Source: Rhodocyclaceae bacterium (lineage in GTDB: Bacteria; Pseudomonadota; Gammaproteobacteria; Burkholderiales; Rhodocyclaceae). Taken from it: DNA of 7,248 nucleotides. The DNA lies in assembly GCA_018262875.1 (NCBI GenBank), contig JADFDL010000082.1, positions 1-7,248 of the forward strand. The letters are read 5' to 3'. A program made the position numbers and the translations under genes. The notes beneath the pieces were generated by a model that saw nothing but the letters and a program-made list of their open reading frames with translations, had not been told where the DNA came from and did no database searches. Of the stretch, positions 1 to 7,248 are shown in pieces; within the stretch, counting starts at the first letter, position 1; each line of letters starts with the position of its first letter.

Positions 1-222
1 CTGCGCCAACTGGCTGGCACTCGGGTCGGTGGCGATGACGCGGGCGAAGTGGGCGGCGAGTCCGACGGCGGCCTGGCCGCTGCCGGTGCCGCAGTCCCAG
101 GCGGTGCCGCGCGATGGCGCGATCCCGGCCAGCCAGGCGAAAAGTTCGGCCGGATAGTTTGGCCGAAACCGGGCGTAATCCGTCGCCTGGGTGGAGAAAT
201 GGTCCTTGAACGCCGAATTCAC
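1..222 (-). CDS. Class I SAM-dependent methyltransferase, N-terminal part (runs off window)
   Basis: Only the first 74 codons are present; the gene continues beyond base 1. Reading from a GTG at 222 gives a soluble N-terminus with HFSTQATDYARFRPNYP at residues 8-24, followed by the SAM-binding motif I WDCGTGSGQAA at about residues 47-57 and an acidic loop ATDPS at about 69-73. This order is typical of the methyltransferase-11/25-type class I families that begin with a 'H-F-x-x-x-A-x-x-Y-x-x-x-R-P-x-Y-P' segment, some annotated as trans-aconitate-like or generic methyltransferases. The substrate cannot be told from this fragment. The GTG overlaps the TGA of the upstream sensor kinase (GTGA), which suggests cotranscription and translational coupling; no strong Shine-Dalgarno is visible before it. 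There is no other in-frame start in the visible part that keeps the conserved N-terminal segment. Confidence 0.85.
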   Translation of the reverse strand, partial: MNSAFKDHFSTQATDYARFRPNYPAELFAWLAGIAPSRGTAWDCGTGSGQAAVGLAAHFARVIATDPSASQLAQ

Positions 223-2057
223 GATAAGGTGAAATAAAAGGTCGCGCCCTTGTCGATTTCACCCTCGGCCCACACCAGGCCACCGTGGCGCTGGATGATG
301 CGCTGCACGGTGGCCAAGCCGATGCCGGTGCCGGCGTATTCCTTGATGCCGTGCAGGCGCTGAAAGGCGCCGAAAAGCTTGTCTGCATAGCGCATGTCGA
401 AACCGGCGCCGTCATCCCTGACGAAATAGGCGAGGTCGTTGCCGGTTCGCCGGACGCCGAATTCGATGTGGGCGACTTCCTGGCGGGCGGTGAATTTCCA
501 GGCATTCGCTATCAGGTTATGTATCGCCACGCGCAGCAGGCGTTCGTCGCCGCGTGCCCTGATACCTGGCGCTGCCGTGAATTCAACCCTGCGACCCGGC
601 TCGGCAGCCTGCAGTTCCCGGGCGATCGTTTCGGCAAGACGGGAGAGGTCGACTTCAGCCATGTGTATGGGCTCGCGCGTGAGTTGGGCGAGATCGATCA
701 TGCCATCGATCAATTCGCTCATACGCAGGGTGGCCGCGCAGATACGGTTCAAGTACTCCCTGCCTTGCTCGTCGAGCCGATCGCCATAGTCTTGCTGCAG
801 CAGGCGCGAAAAGCCGTTGATGCCGCGCAGGGGCGAGCGCAGGTCGTGCGAGACGGAATAGCTGAAACTCTCCAACTCCTTGATCGAGGCTTGTAGTTCG
901 GCTGTGCGCTGGTTTACGTGGTCTTCCAGCTCCAGATTCATATTGCGCAGAAGGTTTTCAGCGTGGCGGCGACGTTGGCTGTTGCGGTTGGCTTCGATCA
1001 ATACGGCGCAGGTGGCCGCGAATGGCTGCAGGTGATCGACCAGGGCCTCGTCATATCCGCCCGGGCGATTGGCGGCCCCCAGCATGCCGACCATTACTTC
1101 GCCGCGATAAAGCGGCAGGCCCATGAAGGAATCGAGGGGCGGATGGCCGGGCGGCAATCCGCCTCGGCGCGGATCGCTGCTCGGCGAATTGGACAGGACC
1201 GGACGGCCGGTGGTGAGGGTATTGCCGAAGAGCGTTTTCAGATTGCGGAACTCGAAACCGCCACTGATGTACTTCTCGTAGAGCTGGCGCGAGGCATCGT
1301 CCCAGGAAATGTCTGTGATGGCATACGGCCGCAGGAACGGGGCGCCCGAGTCATCGCGGAAGACCTCGCAGATGAAGCCGTACCGGCTGTCGGTGATGTC
1401 GAGCAGATGGGTCAGCAGCCGGTCGAAGGTCGGATGCGGGTCGGCATCCGCAATGAAATCGGATTGCGCTTCGCTTACCGCATGCAACATGCGGTTCTGT
1501 TCGAGGAACATCAGCTCGATCCGCTTGCGGTCGCCGATATCCCGCGTAATGGAAAGCATGCAGGGCTCGCCATCGAGCTCGATGATGCTGGCGGAGAACA
1601 GGGTGTCTAAGATCCGCCCGGACTTGTGGCGGAAGCGGGCTTCGAAGTTGGCCAGTTCGCCCTTGTCGCGGAGCAGGGCGACTACCCGGTCGCGTTGCGC
1701 AGCTTCCGGCCAGATGCCCAGTTCCACGGTCGTTCTGCCGATCGCTTCGCCTTGGGTGAAACCGAAAACCCTTTCGAATGCCGGGTTGACATCGATATAA
1801 CGCCCTGCGGCCAAGGAACTGATGACGATGGCGTCGGGACTGGCGGAAAAAACGCGCGACAGCTTTTTTTCGGAAAGGCGCAGCGCGGACTCGGTTTGCT
1901 TGTGCTCGTGACTGATCTGCTCAAGCAGCGTGTCATGCGTCCAGGCCAGTTCGGATTCATGCGATTCCAGCTCGGCGACGCGCTTTCGCAGTGCGTCCAG
2001 CTCGGCGTGCAGAAGGGATGTTTTGTCCTCAGGCAAATTCATGTTCGGCGGAAGCAT
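219..2057 (-). CDS. PAS-GAF sensor histidine kinase (orphan)
   Basis: A 612-residue sensor kinase without obvious transmembrane segments or signal peptide, so probably cytoplasmic. Residues about 10-65 are charged and heptad-like (probable coiled coil). A PAS domain follows at about 65-180 (SPDAIVIS, NPAFERVFGF, ITRDIGDRK), then a GAF domain at about 195-355 with the characteristic segment from GRPVLSN to GLPPGHPPLDSFMGLPLYRG. A second coiled linker leads to HisKA with phosphoacceptor H404 in SVSHDLRSPLRG. The HATPase domain has an N-box (HNLIANAWKF, 513-522), G1 (DDGAGFD, 548-554) and G2 (GTGIGLA, 576-582), so all catalytic motifs look intact. There is no receiver domain and no response regulator in the window, so partner and signal are unknown. 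The start is ambiguous: ATG at 2057 or ATG at 2042, neither with a clear ribosome binding site; an in-frame TAA lies shortly upstream, with no other start between. Confidence 0.93.
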   Translation of the reverse strand: MLPPNMNLPEDKTSLLHAELDALRKRVAELESHESELAWTHDTLLEQISHEHKQTESALRLSEKKLSRVFSASPDAIVISSLAAGRYIDVNPAFERVFGFTQGEAIGRTTVELGIWPEAAQRDRVVALLRDKGELANFEARFRHKSGRILDTLFSASIIELDGEPCMLSITRDIGDRKRIELMFLEQNRMLHAVSEAQSDFIADADPHPTFDRLLTHLLDITDSRYGFICEVFRDDSGAPFLRPYAITDISWDDASRQLYEKYISGGFEFRNLKTLFGNTLTTGRPVLSNSPSSDPRRGGLPPGHPPLDSFMGLPLYRGEVMVGMLGAANRPGGYDEALVDHLQPFAATCAVLIEANRNSQRRRHAENLLRNMNLELEDHVNQRTAELQASIKELESFSYSVSHDLRSPLRGINGFSRLLQQDYGDRLDEQGREYLNRICAATLRMSELIDGMIDLAQLTREPIHMAEVDLSRLAETIARELQAAEPGRRVEFTAAPGIRARGDERLLRVAIHNLIANAWKFTARQEVAHIEFGVRRTGNDLAYFVRDDGAGFDMRYADKLFGAFQRLHGIKEYAGTGIGLATVQRIIQRHGGLVWAEGEIDKGATFYFTLS

Positions 2058-2136
2058 GGCTTGTCCGGTGAATTCTCCGCCGAATTACCGCCCACCTCAA
2101 GCACAAACATGAAGGCATGCAGGACAAATGCCCCTG

Positions 2137-2162
2137 ACGAGGCGGCCGCAGGGCCGCCTCGT
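2137..2162 (-). terminator. GC-rich hairpin, probable terminator of the paa transcript
   Basis: A perfect 11-bp inverted repeat (ACGAGGCGGCC / GGCCGCCTCGT) with a 4-base loop begins 17 bases past the paaK stop codon on the minus strand. The bases after the stem (CAGGGGCATTTG) contain only a short T run, so this is not a textbook intrinsic terminator. It could instead be a transcript-stabilising 3' hairpin or a weak terminator. It sits where the paa transcript would end and separates it from the sensor kinase gene. The rest of the 121-base spacer (2058-2178) shows no convincing promoter. Confidence 0.6.
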
Positions 2163-2178
2163 GAAACCGGGCAAGGGG

Positions 2179-3492
<1,314 letters not shown>

Positions 3493-3498
3493 GGCTGT

Positions 3499-3506
3499 CT
3501 CCTCCT
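3499..3506 (-). promoter_or_regulatory. Strong ribosome binding site of paaK
   Basis: AGGAGGAG on the minus strand, 6 bases upstream of the paaK ATG at 3492, is close to a full anti-16S match. It fixes the start and suggests independent, efficient translation initiation of paaK within the polycistronic message. Confidence 0.85.
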
Positions 3507-3534
3507 GTGTTGCCTGCTGCTCTCCCGTGTTTTC

Positions 3535-4740
3535 TCAGACGCGCTCGATGACGAGCGCGATGCCCTGGCCGACGCCGATGCACATGGTGCACAGGGCATA
3601 GCGTCCGCCCGAGCGGTGCAGCTGATACATGGCGGTAGTCACCAGGCGCGCGCCGCTCATGCCGAGCGGGTGGCCCAGCGCGATGGCGCCGCCGTTCGGA
3701 TTCACCTGCGGCGCATCGTCGGGCAGGCCGAAGTCGCGCGTCACCGCCAGCGCCTGCGCGGCAAAGGCCTCGTTGAGCTCGACGACGTCCATTTGCTCGA
3801 GCTTTAGTCCGGTGCGCTCTAGCAGCTTGCGCGTCGCCGGTGCCGGACCGAAGCCCATGATGCGCGGCGGCACGCCGGCGGTGGCCATGCCGACGATGCG
3901 GACACGCGGCGTCAGGCCGTGCTTTTTCGCGGCGTCCTCCGAGGCGAGCAACAGGGCGCAGGCGCCGTCGTTCACCCCCGAAGCGTTTCCCGCCGTCACG
4001 CTGCCGTCCTCGCGCACGATGGGTTTCAGCTTCGCCAGGTTCTCCAGGCTGGTGTCGGCGCGCGGATGCTCGTCCTGGGCGACGATCTTTGGCTCGCCCT
4101 TTTTCTGTGCGATTTCGACCGGCACGATCTCGTTGTCGAAGCGGCCGGCGGCCTGGGCCGCGACTGCGCGCTGCTGGGAGCGCAAGGCGAAGGCGTCCTG
4201 GTCGGCGCGCGAAATCTTCAGCTCGTCGGCGAGGTTTTCCGCCGTTTCCGGCATGGCGTCGGTGCCGTGGAGCTTCTTCATCAGCGGATTGACGAAGCGC
4301 CAGCCGATGGTAGTGTCGAAAATCTGCGCGTTGCGCGAGAAGGCCGCATCGGCCTTGCCCATGACGAAAGGCGCGCGCGTCATGCTCTCGACGCCGCCGG
4401 CGATCATCAGATCGGTGTCGCCGGCGCGGATGGCGCGCGCCGCGCTGCCGACGGCATCCATGCCCGAGCCGCAGAGGCGATTGATCGTGGCGCCGGGCAC
4501 CGTCAGCGGCAGGCCGGAAAGGAGCAGGGCCATGCGCGCGACATTGCGATTGTCCTCGCCGGCCTGGTTGGCGCAGCCGTAGAGGACGTCGTCGATGGCG
4601 CTCCAATCGAGATCCGGATGGCGCTGCATCAGCGCCTTGAGGGGCAGGGCGGCCAGGTCGTCGGCACGCAGGGATGCCAGCACGCCGCCGTAGCGTCCGA
4701 TGGGGGTGCGCACGGCGTCGCAGATGAAGGCTTCTTTCAA
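3535..4740 (-). CDS. paaJ: 3-oxoadipyl-CoA / 3-oxo-5,6-dehydrosuberyl-CoA thiolase
   Basis: PaaJ performs the thiolytic cleavages of the lower paa pathway, releasing acetyl-CoA from the C8 intermediate and finally acetyl-CoA plus succinyl-CoA from 3-oxoadipyl-CoA. From a TTG at 4740 the protein is 401 residues, the usual PaaJ/PcaF length, and begins [18 protein letters not shown] as family members do. Thiolase residues are all visible: nucleophile C90 in NRLCGSGMD, the NEAFA motif (323-327), H357 in GHPLG and the second catalytic cysteine C387 in [10 protein letters not shown]. An ATG at 4836 would add 32 residues that overlap the preceding thioesterase gene and do not resemble thiolase, so it is rejected. 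The gene lies one base after the paaI stop. Sequence alone does not exclude PcaF (same reaction in the beta-ketoadipate pathway), but the neighbours argue for PaaJ. Confidence 0.94.
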   Translation of the reverse strand: MKEAFICDAVRTPIGRYGGVLASLRADDLAALPLKALMQRHPDLDWSAIDDVLYGCANQAGEDNRNVARMALLLSGLPLTVPGATINRLCGSGMDAVGSAARAIRAGDTDLMIAGGVESMTRAPFVMGKADAAFSRNAQIFDTTIGWRFVNPLMKKLHGTDAMPETAENLADELKISRADQDAFALRSQQRAVAAQAAGRFDNEIVPVEIAQKKGEPKIVAQDEHPRADTSLENLAKLKPIVREDGSVTAGNASGVNDGACALLLASEDAAKKHGLTPRVRIVGMATAGVPPRIMGFGPAPATRKLLERTGLKLEQMDVVELNEAFAAQALAVTRDFGLPDDAPQVNPNGGAIALGHPLGMSGARLVTTAMYQLHRSGGRYALCTMCIGVGQGIALVIERV

Positions 4741-4741
4741 C

Positions 4742-5188
4742 TCAATCTCCTTGTGGTTTGACCAGCTCGCCCGCAATGCGATGTGACTTGCCGCGGAAAA
4801 GTGCGATGCGCTTGCCGTCCTGATTGCGGACTTCAATGTCGTAGATGCCGCTGCGGCCGGCGAGCGCGCGCTCCTCGCCGATGGCGGTCAGCACATCGCC
4901 GGCCTGCGCCGGCGCCAGGTACTCGATGGTGCAGCCGGAGGCGACGGCATTGTGGTTGTGGCTGTTGCAGGAATAGGCGAAGGCGGAATCGGCCAGCGTG
5001 AAGATGAAGCCGCCGTGGCACATGCCGTGGCCGTTTACCATGTCTTCCGTCACCTTCATGGCCATGCGGGCATAGCCGGGGCGGATCTCGTCCAGGGCGA
5101 TGCGCAAAAACCGCGAGGTACGGTCGAGACGGTACATCTCGCGGCCGGCAGCCTCGGCCAGTTCCTGGGATTTTCTCTGTGCGGTCAT
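4742..5188 (-). CDS. paaI: Phenylacetate-pathway hotdog thioesterase
   Basis: PaaI is an acyl-CoA thioesterase of the hotdog fold (a homotetramer in characterised members) that hydrolyses hydroxyphenylacetyl-CoA-type esters. Its role is thought to be freeing CoA trapped in dead-end products of the paa pathway. The 148-residue product carries the family signature [21 protein letters not shown] (in pieces at residues 51-71), where D67 occupies the position of the catalytic aspartate of the E. coli enzyme, followed by [15 protein letters not shown] (86-100). The ATG at 5188 lies 9 bases after the paaG stop; the only Shine-Dalgarno-like sequence is GGAAG overlapping the paaG stop region, about 12 bases away. 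The stop is separated from the paaJ TTG by a single base. Placement between paaG and paaJ supports the assignment. Confidence 0.93.
   Translation of the reverse strand: MTAQRKSQELAEAAGREMYRLDRTSRFLRIALDEIRPGYARMAMKVTEDMVNGHGMCHGGFIFTLADSAFAYSCNSHNHNAVASGCTIEYLAPAQAGDVLTAIGEERALAGRSGIYDIEVRNQDGKRIALFRGKSHRIAGELVKPQGD
4747..4752 (-). promoter_or_regulatory. Ribosome binding site that decides the TTG start of paaJ
   Basis: AAGGAG on the minus strand lies 6 bases before the TTG at 4740, inside the last codons of paaI. The spacing supports the rare TTG over the upstream in-frame ATG at 4836 and points to coupled translation of paaI and paaJ. Confidence 0.75.
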
Positions 5189-5197
5189 GGATGGAGT

Positions 5198-5980
5198 TTA
5201 CTTCCCTGTGAAGGCCGGCGGGCGTTTCTCCATAAACGCCTCAACCCCCTCGCGGTAGTCCTCGCTGCGGCCGAGTTCGCGCTGGGTGTCGCGCTCAAGG
5301 TCGAGTTGCTGCTCCAGCGTGTTGGCCGCAGAAGCGTACAGCGTGCGTTTGGTGGCGGCATAGCCGAGCGGCGGCCCTTGCGCAAAGCGGGCGGCGAGCG
5401 CCTCGGCCTCCGGCATGAGCCGGTCGTCGTCGACGCACTTCCAGATCAATCCCCAGGATTCCGCCTGTTCGGCGGGGAGTCTGTCGCCCGTCAGCGCCAG
5501 ACCCAGGGCCCGCGCCGTGCCGGCCAGGCGCGGCAGGAAATGGCTGCCGCCGCAATCCGGCATCAAACCCAGCTTGCAAAAGGCCTGAATGAATACGGCC
5601 GAGCGCGCCGCCAGGACGATGTCGCAGGCAAACGCCAGATTGGCGCCGGCGCCGGCGGCAGCGCCATTGACCGCGGCAATGACGGGCAGGGGCAGCGCTC
5701 GCAGGGCCAGTACCAGCGGTTTGTAATGAGTCTCGATGGAATGGCCCAGGTCGGGCGGCGGTGCGCCGGGCGGGGCGACGCGCTCGGCCAGATCCTGCCC
5801 GGTGCAGAAGGCGCGGCCGGCGCCTGTCAGGACCAGGGCGCGGGCGCCCTCGGCGCGGACGCGCTGGATGGCCTGGCGCAGTTCGCCGTGCATTGCCGCA
5901 GTGAAGCTGTTCAGCTTGTCCGGCCGGTTCAGCGTGATGCGGGCGATGCCGTCACGGAACGCATAGAGGACGCTGCTCAT
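5198..5980 (-). CDS. paaG: 2-(1,2-epoxy-1,2-dihydrophenyl)acetyl-CoA isomerase
   Basis: PaaG, a crotonase-superfamily enzyme, converts ring-1,2-epoxyphenylacetyl-CoA to the oxepin-CoA and also isomerises a later unsaturated intermediate. The 260-residue length matches the family. Visible features are LNRPDKLNSF (17-26), the oxyanion-hole segments FCTGQDL (58-64) and NGAAAGAGANLA (105-116), the catalytic aspartate D142 in KLGLMPDCGG (136-145), and the C-terminal DYREGVEAFMEKRPPAFTGK (241-260), which is highly characteristic of PaaG. No glutamate pair of a classical enoyl-CoA hydratase is seen at the equivalent sites, which favours isomerase over PaaF-type hydratase. It is the first gene of the minus-strand operon; its ATG at 5980 has only a weak purine-rich sequence (GGGTAGA) upstream. 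The operon promoter should lie between it and paaY. Confidence 0.93.
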   Translation of the reverse strand: MSSVLYAFRDGIARITLNRPDKLNSFTAAMHGELRQAIQRVRAEGARALVLTGAGRAFCTGQDLAERVAPPGAPPPDLGHSIETHYKPLVLALRALPLPVIAAVNGAAAGAGANLAFACDIVLAARSAVFIQAFCKLGLMPDCGGSHFLPRLAGTARALGLALTGDRLPAEQAESWGLIWKCVDDDRLMPEAEALAARFAQGPPLGYAATKRTLYASAANTLEQQLDLERDTQRELGRSEDYREGVEAFMEKRPPAFTGK

Positions 5981-6004
5981 GTGGGTCTACCCATTTGAAA
6001 TGAT

Positions 6005-6021
6005 ACAGAGAACTATTCTGT
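6005..6021. promoter_or_regulatory. Small inverted repeat in the paaG/paaY divergent region, possible operator
   Basis: ACAGA (6005-6009) and TCTGT (6017-6021) form a perfect 5-bp inverted repeat with a 7-base spacer, 25 bases before paaG and upstream of the predicted paaY promoter. A related TCTG-T-CAGA palindrome lies at 6076-6084, close to the likely paaY transcription start. The position would suit a pathway repressor such as PaaR or PaaX, but no such gene is in the window, I cannot match the sequence to a known operator, and 5-bp arms can arise by chance. Confidence 0.3.
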
Positions 6022-6041
6022 GAAGTTTCGGCAGGTATCGT

Positions 6042-6070
6042 TTTACATCTCCGCCGCCATGCTACATAAT
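6042..6070 (+). promoter_or_regulatory. Sigma70-type promoter of paaY
   Basis: TTTACA at 6042-6047 (5 of 6 to the -35 consensus) and CATAAT at 6065-6070 (5 of 6 to the -10 consensus) are spaced by exactly 17 bases. Transcription would begin near 6077, giving a leader of about 29 bases before the paaY ATG at 6106. No equally good promoter was found on the minus strand for paaG in this 125-base region. Confidence 0.65.
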
Positions 6071-6105
6071 TCAGCTCTGTCAGACAACATGCAAGATGCT
6101 GCCTT

Positions 6106-6744
6106 ATGGTCAAGGTCTATTCCCTCGAAGGCGTGACACCAGTCGTGCATCCTACGGCCTTTGTCCATGCATCGGCCGTCCTCATCGGCGACGTCATTGT
6201 TGGCGCCGACTGCTACATCGGGCCGAATGCCTGCCTGCGGGGAGACTTTGGCCGCATTCGCGTCGAGCAGGGCGTCAACATCCAGGATTGCTGCATCGTG
6301 CATGGCTTTCCAGAACGTGACACCGTGATCGAGGAAAACGGGCATATCGGCCATGGCGCCGTCCTGCATTGCTGCCGGATAGGCCGCAATGCGCTGGTCG
6401 GCATGAATGCCGTGGTGATCGACAACGCCGAGGTCGGGGAATTCTCCATTGTGGCCGCCATGGCCTTTGTCAAGGCCGGCATGATAGTGCCGGCGAAAAG
6501 CCTGGTGGCAGGCATTCCGGCCAAGGTGGTGCGCGCATTGACCGAGCAGGAAATGGCCTGGAAGACCGAAGGCACGGTGCTCTATCAGCAACTGGCACGA
6601 AGCTCCTTGGCGTCCATGGTTGAAACCGAGGCGCTGACGGAAGTCGAAGCCGACCGCAAGCGCATCATTCTGCCCGATATCAAGCCGCTCATCGAAGCCA
6701 AGGCAGAGTGGGCCGAGGCAGCAGCCGAAAACAAGGACGAATAG
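6106..6744 (+). CDS. paaY: PaaY, gamma-carbonic-anhydrase-fold thioesterase
   Basis: The 212-residue product is a left-handed beta-helix hexapeptide-repeat protein of the PaaY/CaiE/YrdA group, with the repeats spanning about residues 15-140. Zinc ligands expected for the fold are H66 (IVHGF), H83 (GHIGHG) and H88 (VLHCC); R45 and D47 of LRGDFGR and Q60 of NIQD match conserved active-site positions. The segments GFPERDTV and SEQE-like TEQEMAWK near 146-153 are typical of PaaY. In E. coli PaaY has been described as a thioesterase acting on ring-epoxide phenylacetyl-CoA derivatives, helping to avoid toxic build-up; this family knowledge is transferred here. The gene is divergent from paaG. It is somewhat longer than E. 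coli PaaY, with a charged Ala/Glu tail. The Shine-Dalgarno is weak (AAGA); no alternative in-frame start exists upstream. Confidence 0.94.
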   Translation: MVKVYSLEGVTPVVHPTAFVHASAVLIGDVIVGADCYIGPNACLRGDFGRIRVEQGVNIQDCCIVHGFPERDTVIEENGHIGHGAVLHCCRIGRNALVGMNAVVIDNAEVGEFSIVAAMAFVKAGMIVPAKSLVAGIPAKVVRALTEQEMAWKTEGTVLYQQLARSSLASMVETEALTEVEADRKRIILPDIKPLIEAKAEWAEAAAENKDE

Positions 6745-6763
6745 TCGTCCGGGCGCCTGTCTT

Positions 6764-6777
6764 CCCTCTGTAGAGGG
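6764..6777. repeat. Short inverted repeat after paaY
   Basis: CCCTCT and AGAGGG flank two bases (a 5-bp stem with a TGTA loop if folded as a hairpin), 20 bases past the paaY stop. There is no following T tract, so support as an intrinsic terminator is poor. It shares base 6777 with the next, longer palindrome. Confidence 0.45.
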
Positions 6778-6799
6778 GTCATAATGTGATATTATGACC
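6777..6799. promoter_or_regulatory. 23-bp palindrome upstream of sucC, candidate operator
   Basis: GGTCATAAT and ATTATGACC are perfect 9-bp inverted arms around GTGAT. The element is much more AT-rich than its surroundings and overlaps the candidate sucC -10 sequence, as repressor sites do. No T run follows on either strand, which argues against a terminator. It does not obviously match the CRP, FNR or Fur consensus; the binding protein is unknown. Confidence 0.6.
6787..6795 (+). promoter_or_regulatory. Candidate extended -10 element for sucC
   Basis: TG-A-TATTAT is an extended -10 (TATTAT matches the -10 consensus at 5 of 6). The -35 region 17-18 bases upstream is poor (TCTGTA or CTCTGT). 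If used, transcription would start near 6802 and give a leader of about 100 bases before sucC. It lies wholly within the palindrome at 6777-6799. Confidence 0.45.
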
Positions 6800-6805
6800 A
6801 GCTCC

Positions 6806-6907
6806 ATGAAACCTATAGCGTTTCCCCGAATGGCTATCCGCCGGCGTTCGCTGGTCGGCTTTCTCGGCGCTTCTTCTTCAGCATCAACCAGCAAGGAAAC
6901 AGCATGA
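6806..6907 (+). CDS. Possible 33-codon leader ORF overlapping the sucC start
   Basis: An ATG at 6806 opens an uninterrupted frame of 33 codons, starting [20 protein letters not shown] and ending in Ser/Thr-rich sequence. Its TGA overlaps the sucC start as ATGA. This is the arrangement of translationally coupled genes, and the ORF fills nearly the whole predicted sucC leader. There is no clear Shine-Dalgarno before it, and I recognise no family. A short basic segment followed by a weakly hydrophobic stretch is all that can be seen. It may be a chance frame in GC-rich DNA. Confidence 0.25.
   Translation: MKPIAFPRMAIRRRSLVGFLGASSSASTSKETA
6893..6898 (+). promoter_or_regulatory. Ribosome binding site of sucC
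   Basis: AAGGAA lies 5 bases before the sucC ATG at 6904 and supports that start. Confidence 0.7.
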
Positions 6908-7248
6908 AAATCCATGAATACCAGGGCAAGGAGATCCTGAGAAGGTTCGGGGTCGCCACGCCGCGCGGCAAGGCCTGCTTTTCCGTCGCCGAGGCGGTCA
7001 AGGCGGCCGAGGAACTCGGCGGCAAGGCTTGGGTCGTCAAGGCGCAGATCCATGCCGGCGGCCGCGGCAAGGGCGGCGGCGTCAAGGTGGCGAAATCGCC
7101 GGATGAAGTGCGCCAGTACGCCGGCCAGATCCTCGGCATGCAGTTGAAGACGCACCAGACCGGACCGGAGGGACAGAAAGTGCGCCGCCTGCTCGTCGAA
7201 GAAGGCGCCGACATCAAAAAGGAACTCTACGTCGGCATGGTGGTGGAT
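6904..7248 (+). CDS. sucC: Succinyl-CoA synthetase beta subunit, N-terminal part (runs off window)
   Basis: SucC with SucD interconverts succinyl-CoA and succinate with substrate-level phosphorylation of ADP or GDP in the citric acid cycle. The first 115 codons are present, starting [17 protein letters not shown], a hallmark of the family. The ATP-grasp nucleotide-binding segment [19 protein letters not shown] is visible (about residues 43-61), with K46 and the RGKGGG loop conserved, and [16 protein letters not shown] follows near 97-112 as expected. The remaining roughly 270 residues and presumably sucD lie beyond the window. The gene follows paaY on the same strand after 159 bases, with its own candidate promoter, so it need not be part of the paa regulon. 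Its substrate, succinyl-CoA, is the end product of phenylacetate degradation. Confidence 0.96.
   Translation, partial: MKIHEYQGKEILRRFGVATPRGKACFSVAEAVKAAEELGGKAWVVKAQIHAGGRGKGGGVKVAKSPDEVRQYAGQILGMQLKTHQTGPEGQKVRRLLVEEGADIKKELYVGMVVD

Noticed and set aside
4741..4836. Upstream extension of paaJ to an ATG at 4836
   Set aside because: It would overlap the paaI coding region by about 95 bases and add sequence unlike thiolases; the AAGGAG before TTG 4740 gives the family length of 401.
6764..6777. Intrinsic terminator for paaY
   Set aside because: The stem is only 5-6 bp and is followed by GTCATAATG rather than a T tract.
6043..7155. 370-codon minus-strand frame opposite paaY and sucC
   Set aside because: It spans two recognised genes and their regulatory region in antisense and shows no domain of its own.

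Overview
The window is GC-rich chromosomal DNA, densely packed with genes and with strong GC3 bias (long antisense shadow ORFs opposite most genes). Its core is a phenylacetate (paa) degradation cluster. The protein sequences and cluster organisation suggest a betaproteobacterium, perhaps a Rhodocyclales-type aromatic degrader. That placement is inference; the window has no rRNA or other marker to settle it.

Layout. (1) 1-2057, minus strand: an orphan PAS-GAF-HisKA-HATPase sensor kinase, followed with a 4-base GTGA overlap by the first 74 codons of a class I SAM-dependent methyltransferase that runs off the left edge. (2) 2058-2178: a 121-base spacer holding an 11-bp GC-rich hairpin that probably ends the paa transcript. 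(3) 2179-5980, minus strand: four tightly spaced genes, transcribed paaG - paaI - paaJ - paaK. (4) 5981-6105: a divergent intergenic region with a good sigma70-type promoter for the plus-strand gene and a small inverted repeat. (5) 6106-6744, plus strand: paaY, a gamma-carbonic-anhydrase-fold hexapeptide protein. (6) 6745-6903: a regulatory region with two abutting inverted repeats, the second a perfect 9-bp-arm palindrome covering an extended -10 element, then a possible 33-codon leader ORF whose stop overlaps the next start. (7) 6904-7248, plus strand: the 5' part of sucC, the beta subunit of succinyl-CoA synthetase.

How the genes fit together. PaaK activates phenylacetate to phenylacetyl-CoA. 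After ring epoxidation by the PaaABCE oxygenase (not in the window), PaaG isomerises the epoxide to the oxepin. PaaZ, PaaF and PaaH (also absent here) continue the pathway, and PaaJ carries out the thiolytic steps that yield acetyl-CoA and succinyl-CoA. PaaI and PaaY are thioesterases thought to relieve trapped or toxic CoA esters. SucC acts on succinyl-CoA, the C4 end product, so its position next to the cluster makes metabolic sense, though it appears to have its own promoter.

No previously undescribed multi-gene system is apparent. The least explained signals are the palindrome and leader ORF in front of sucC, and the orphan kinase with its overlapping methyltransferase.
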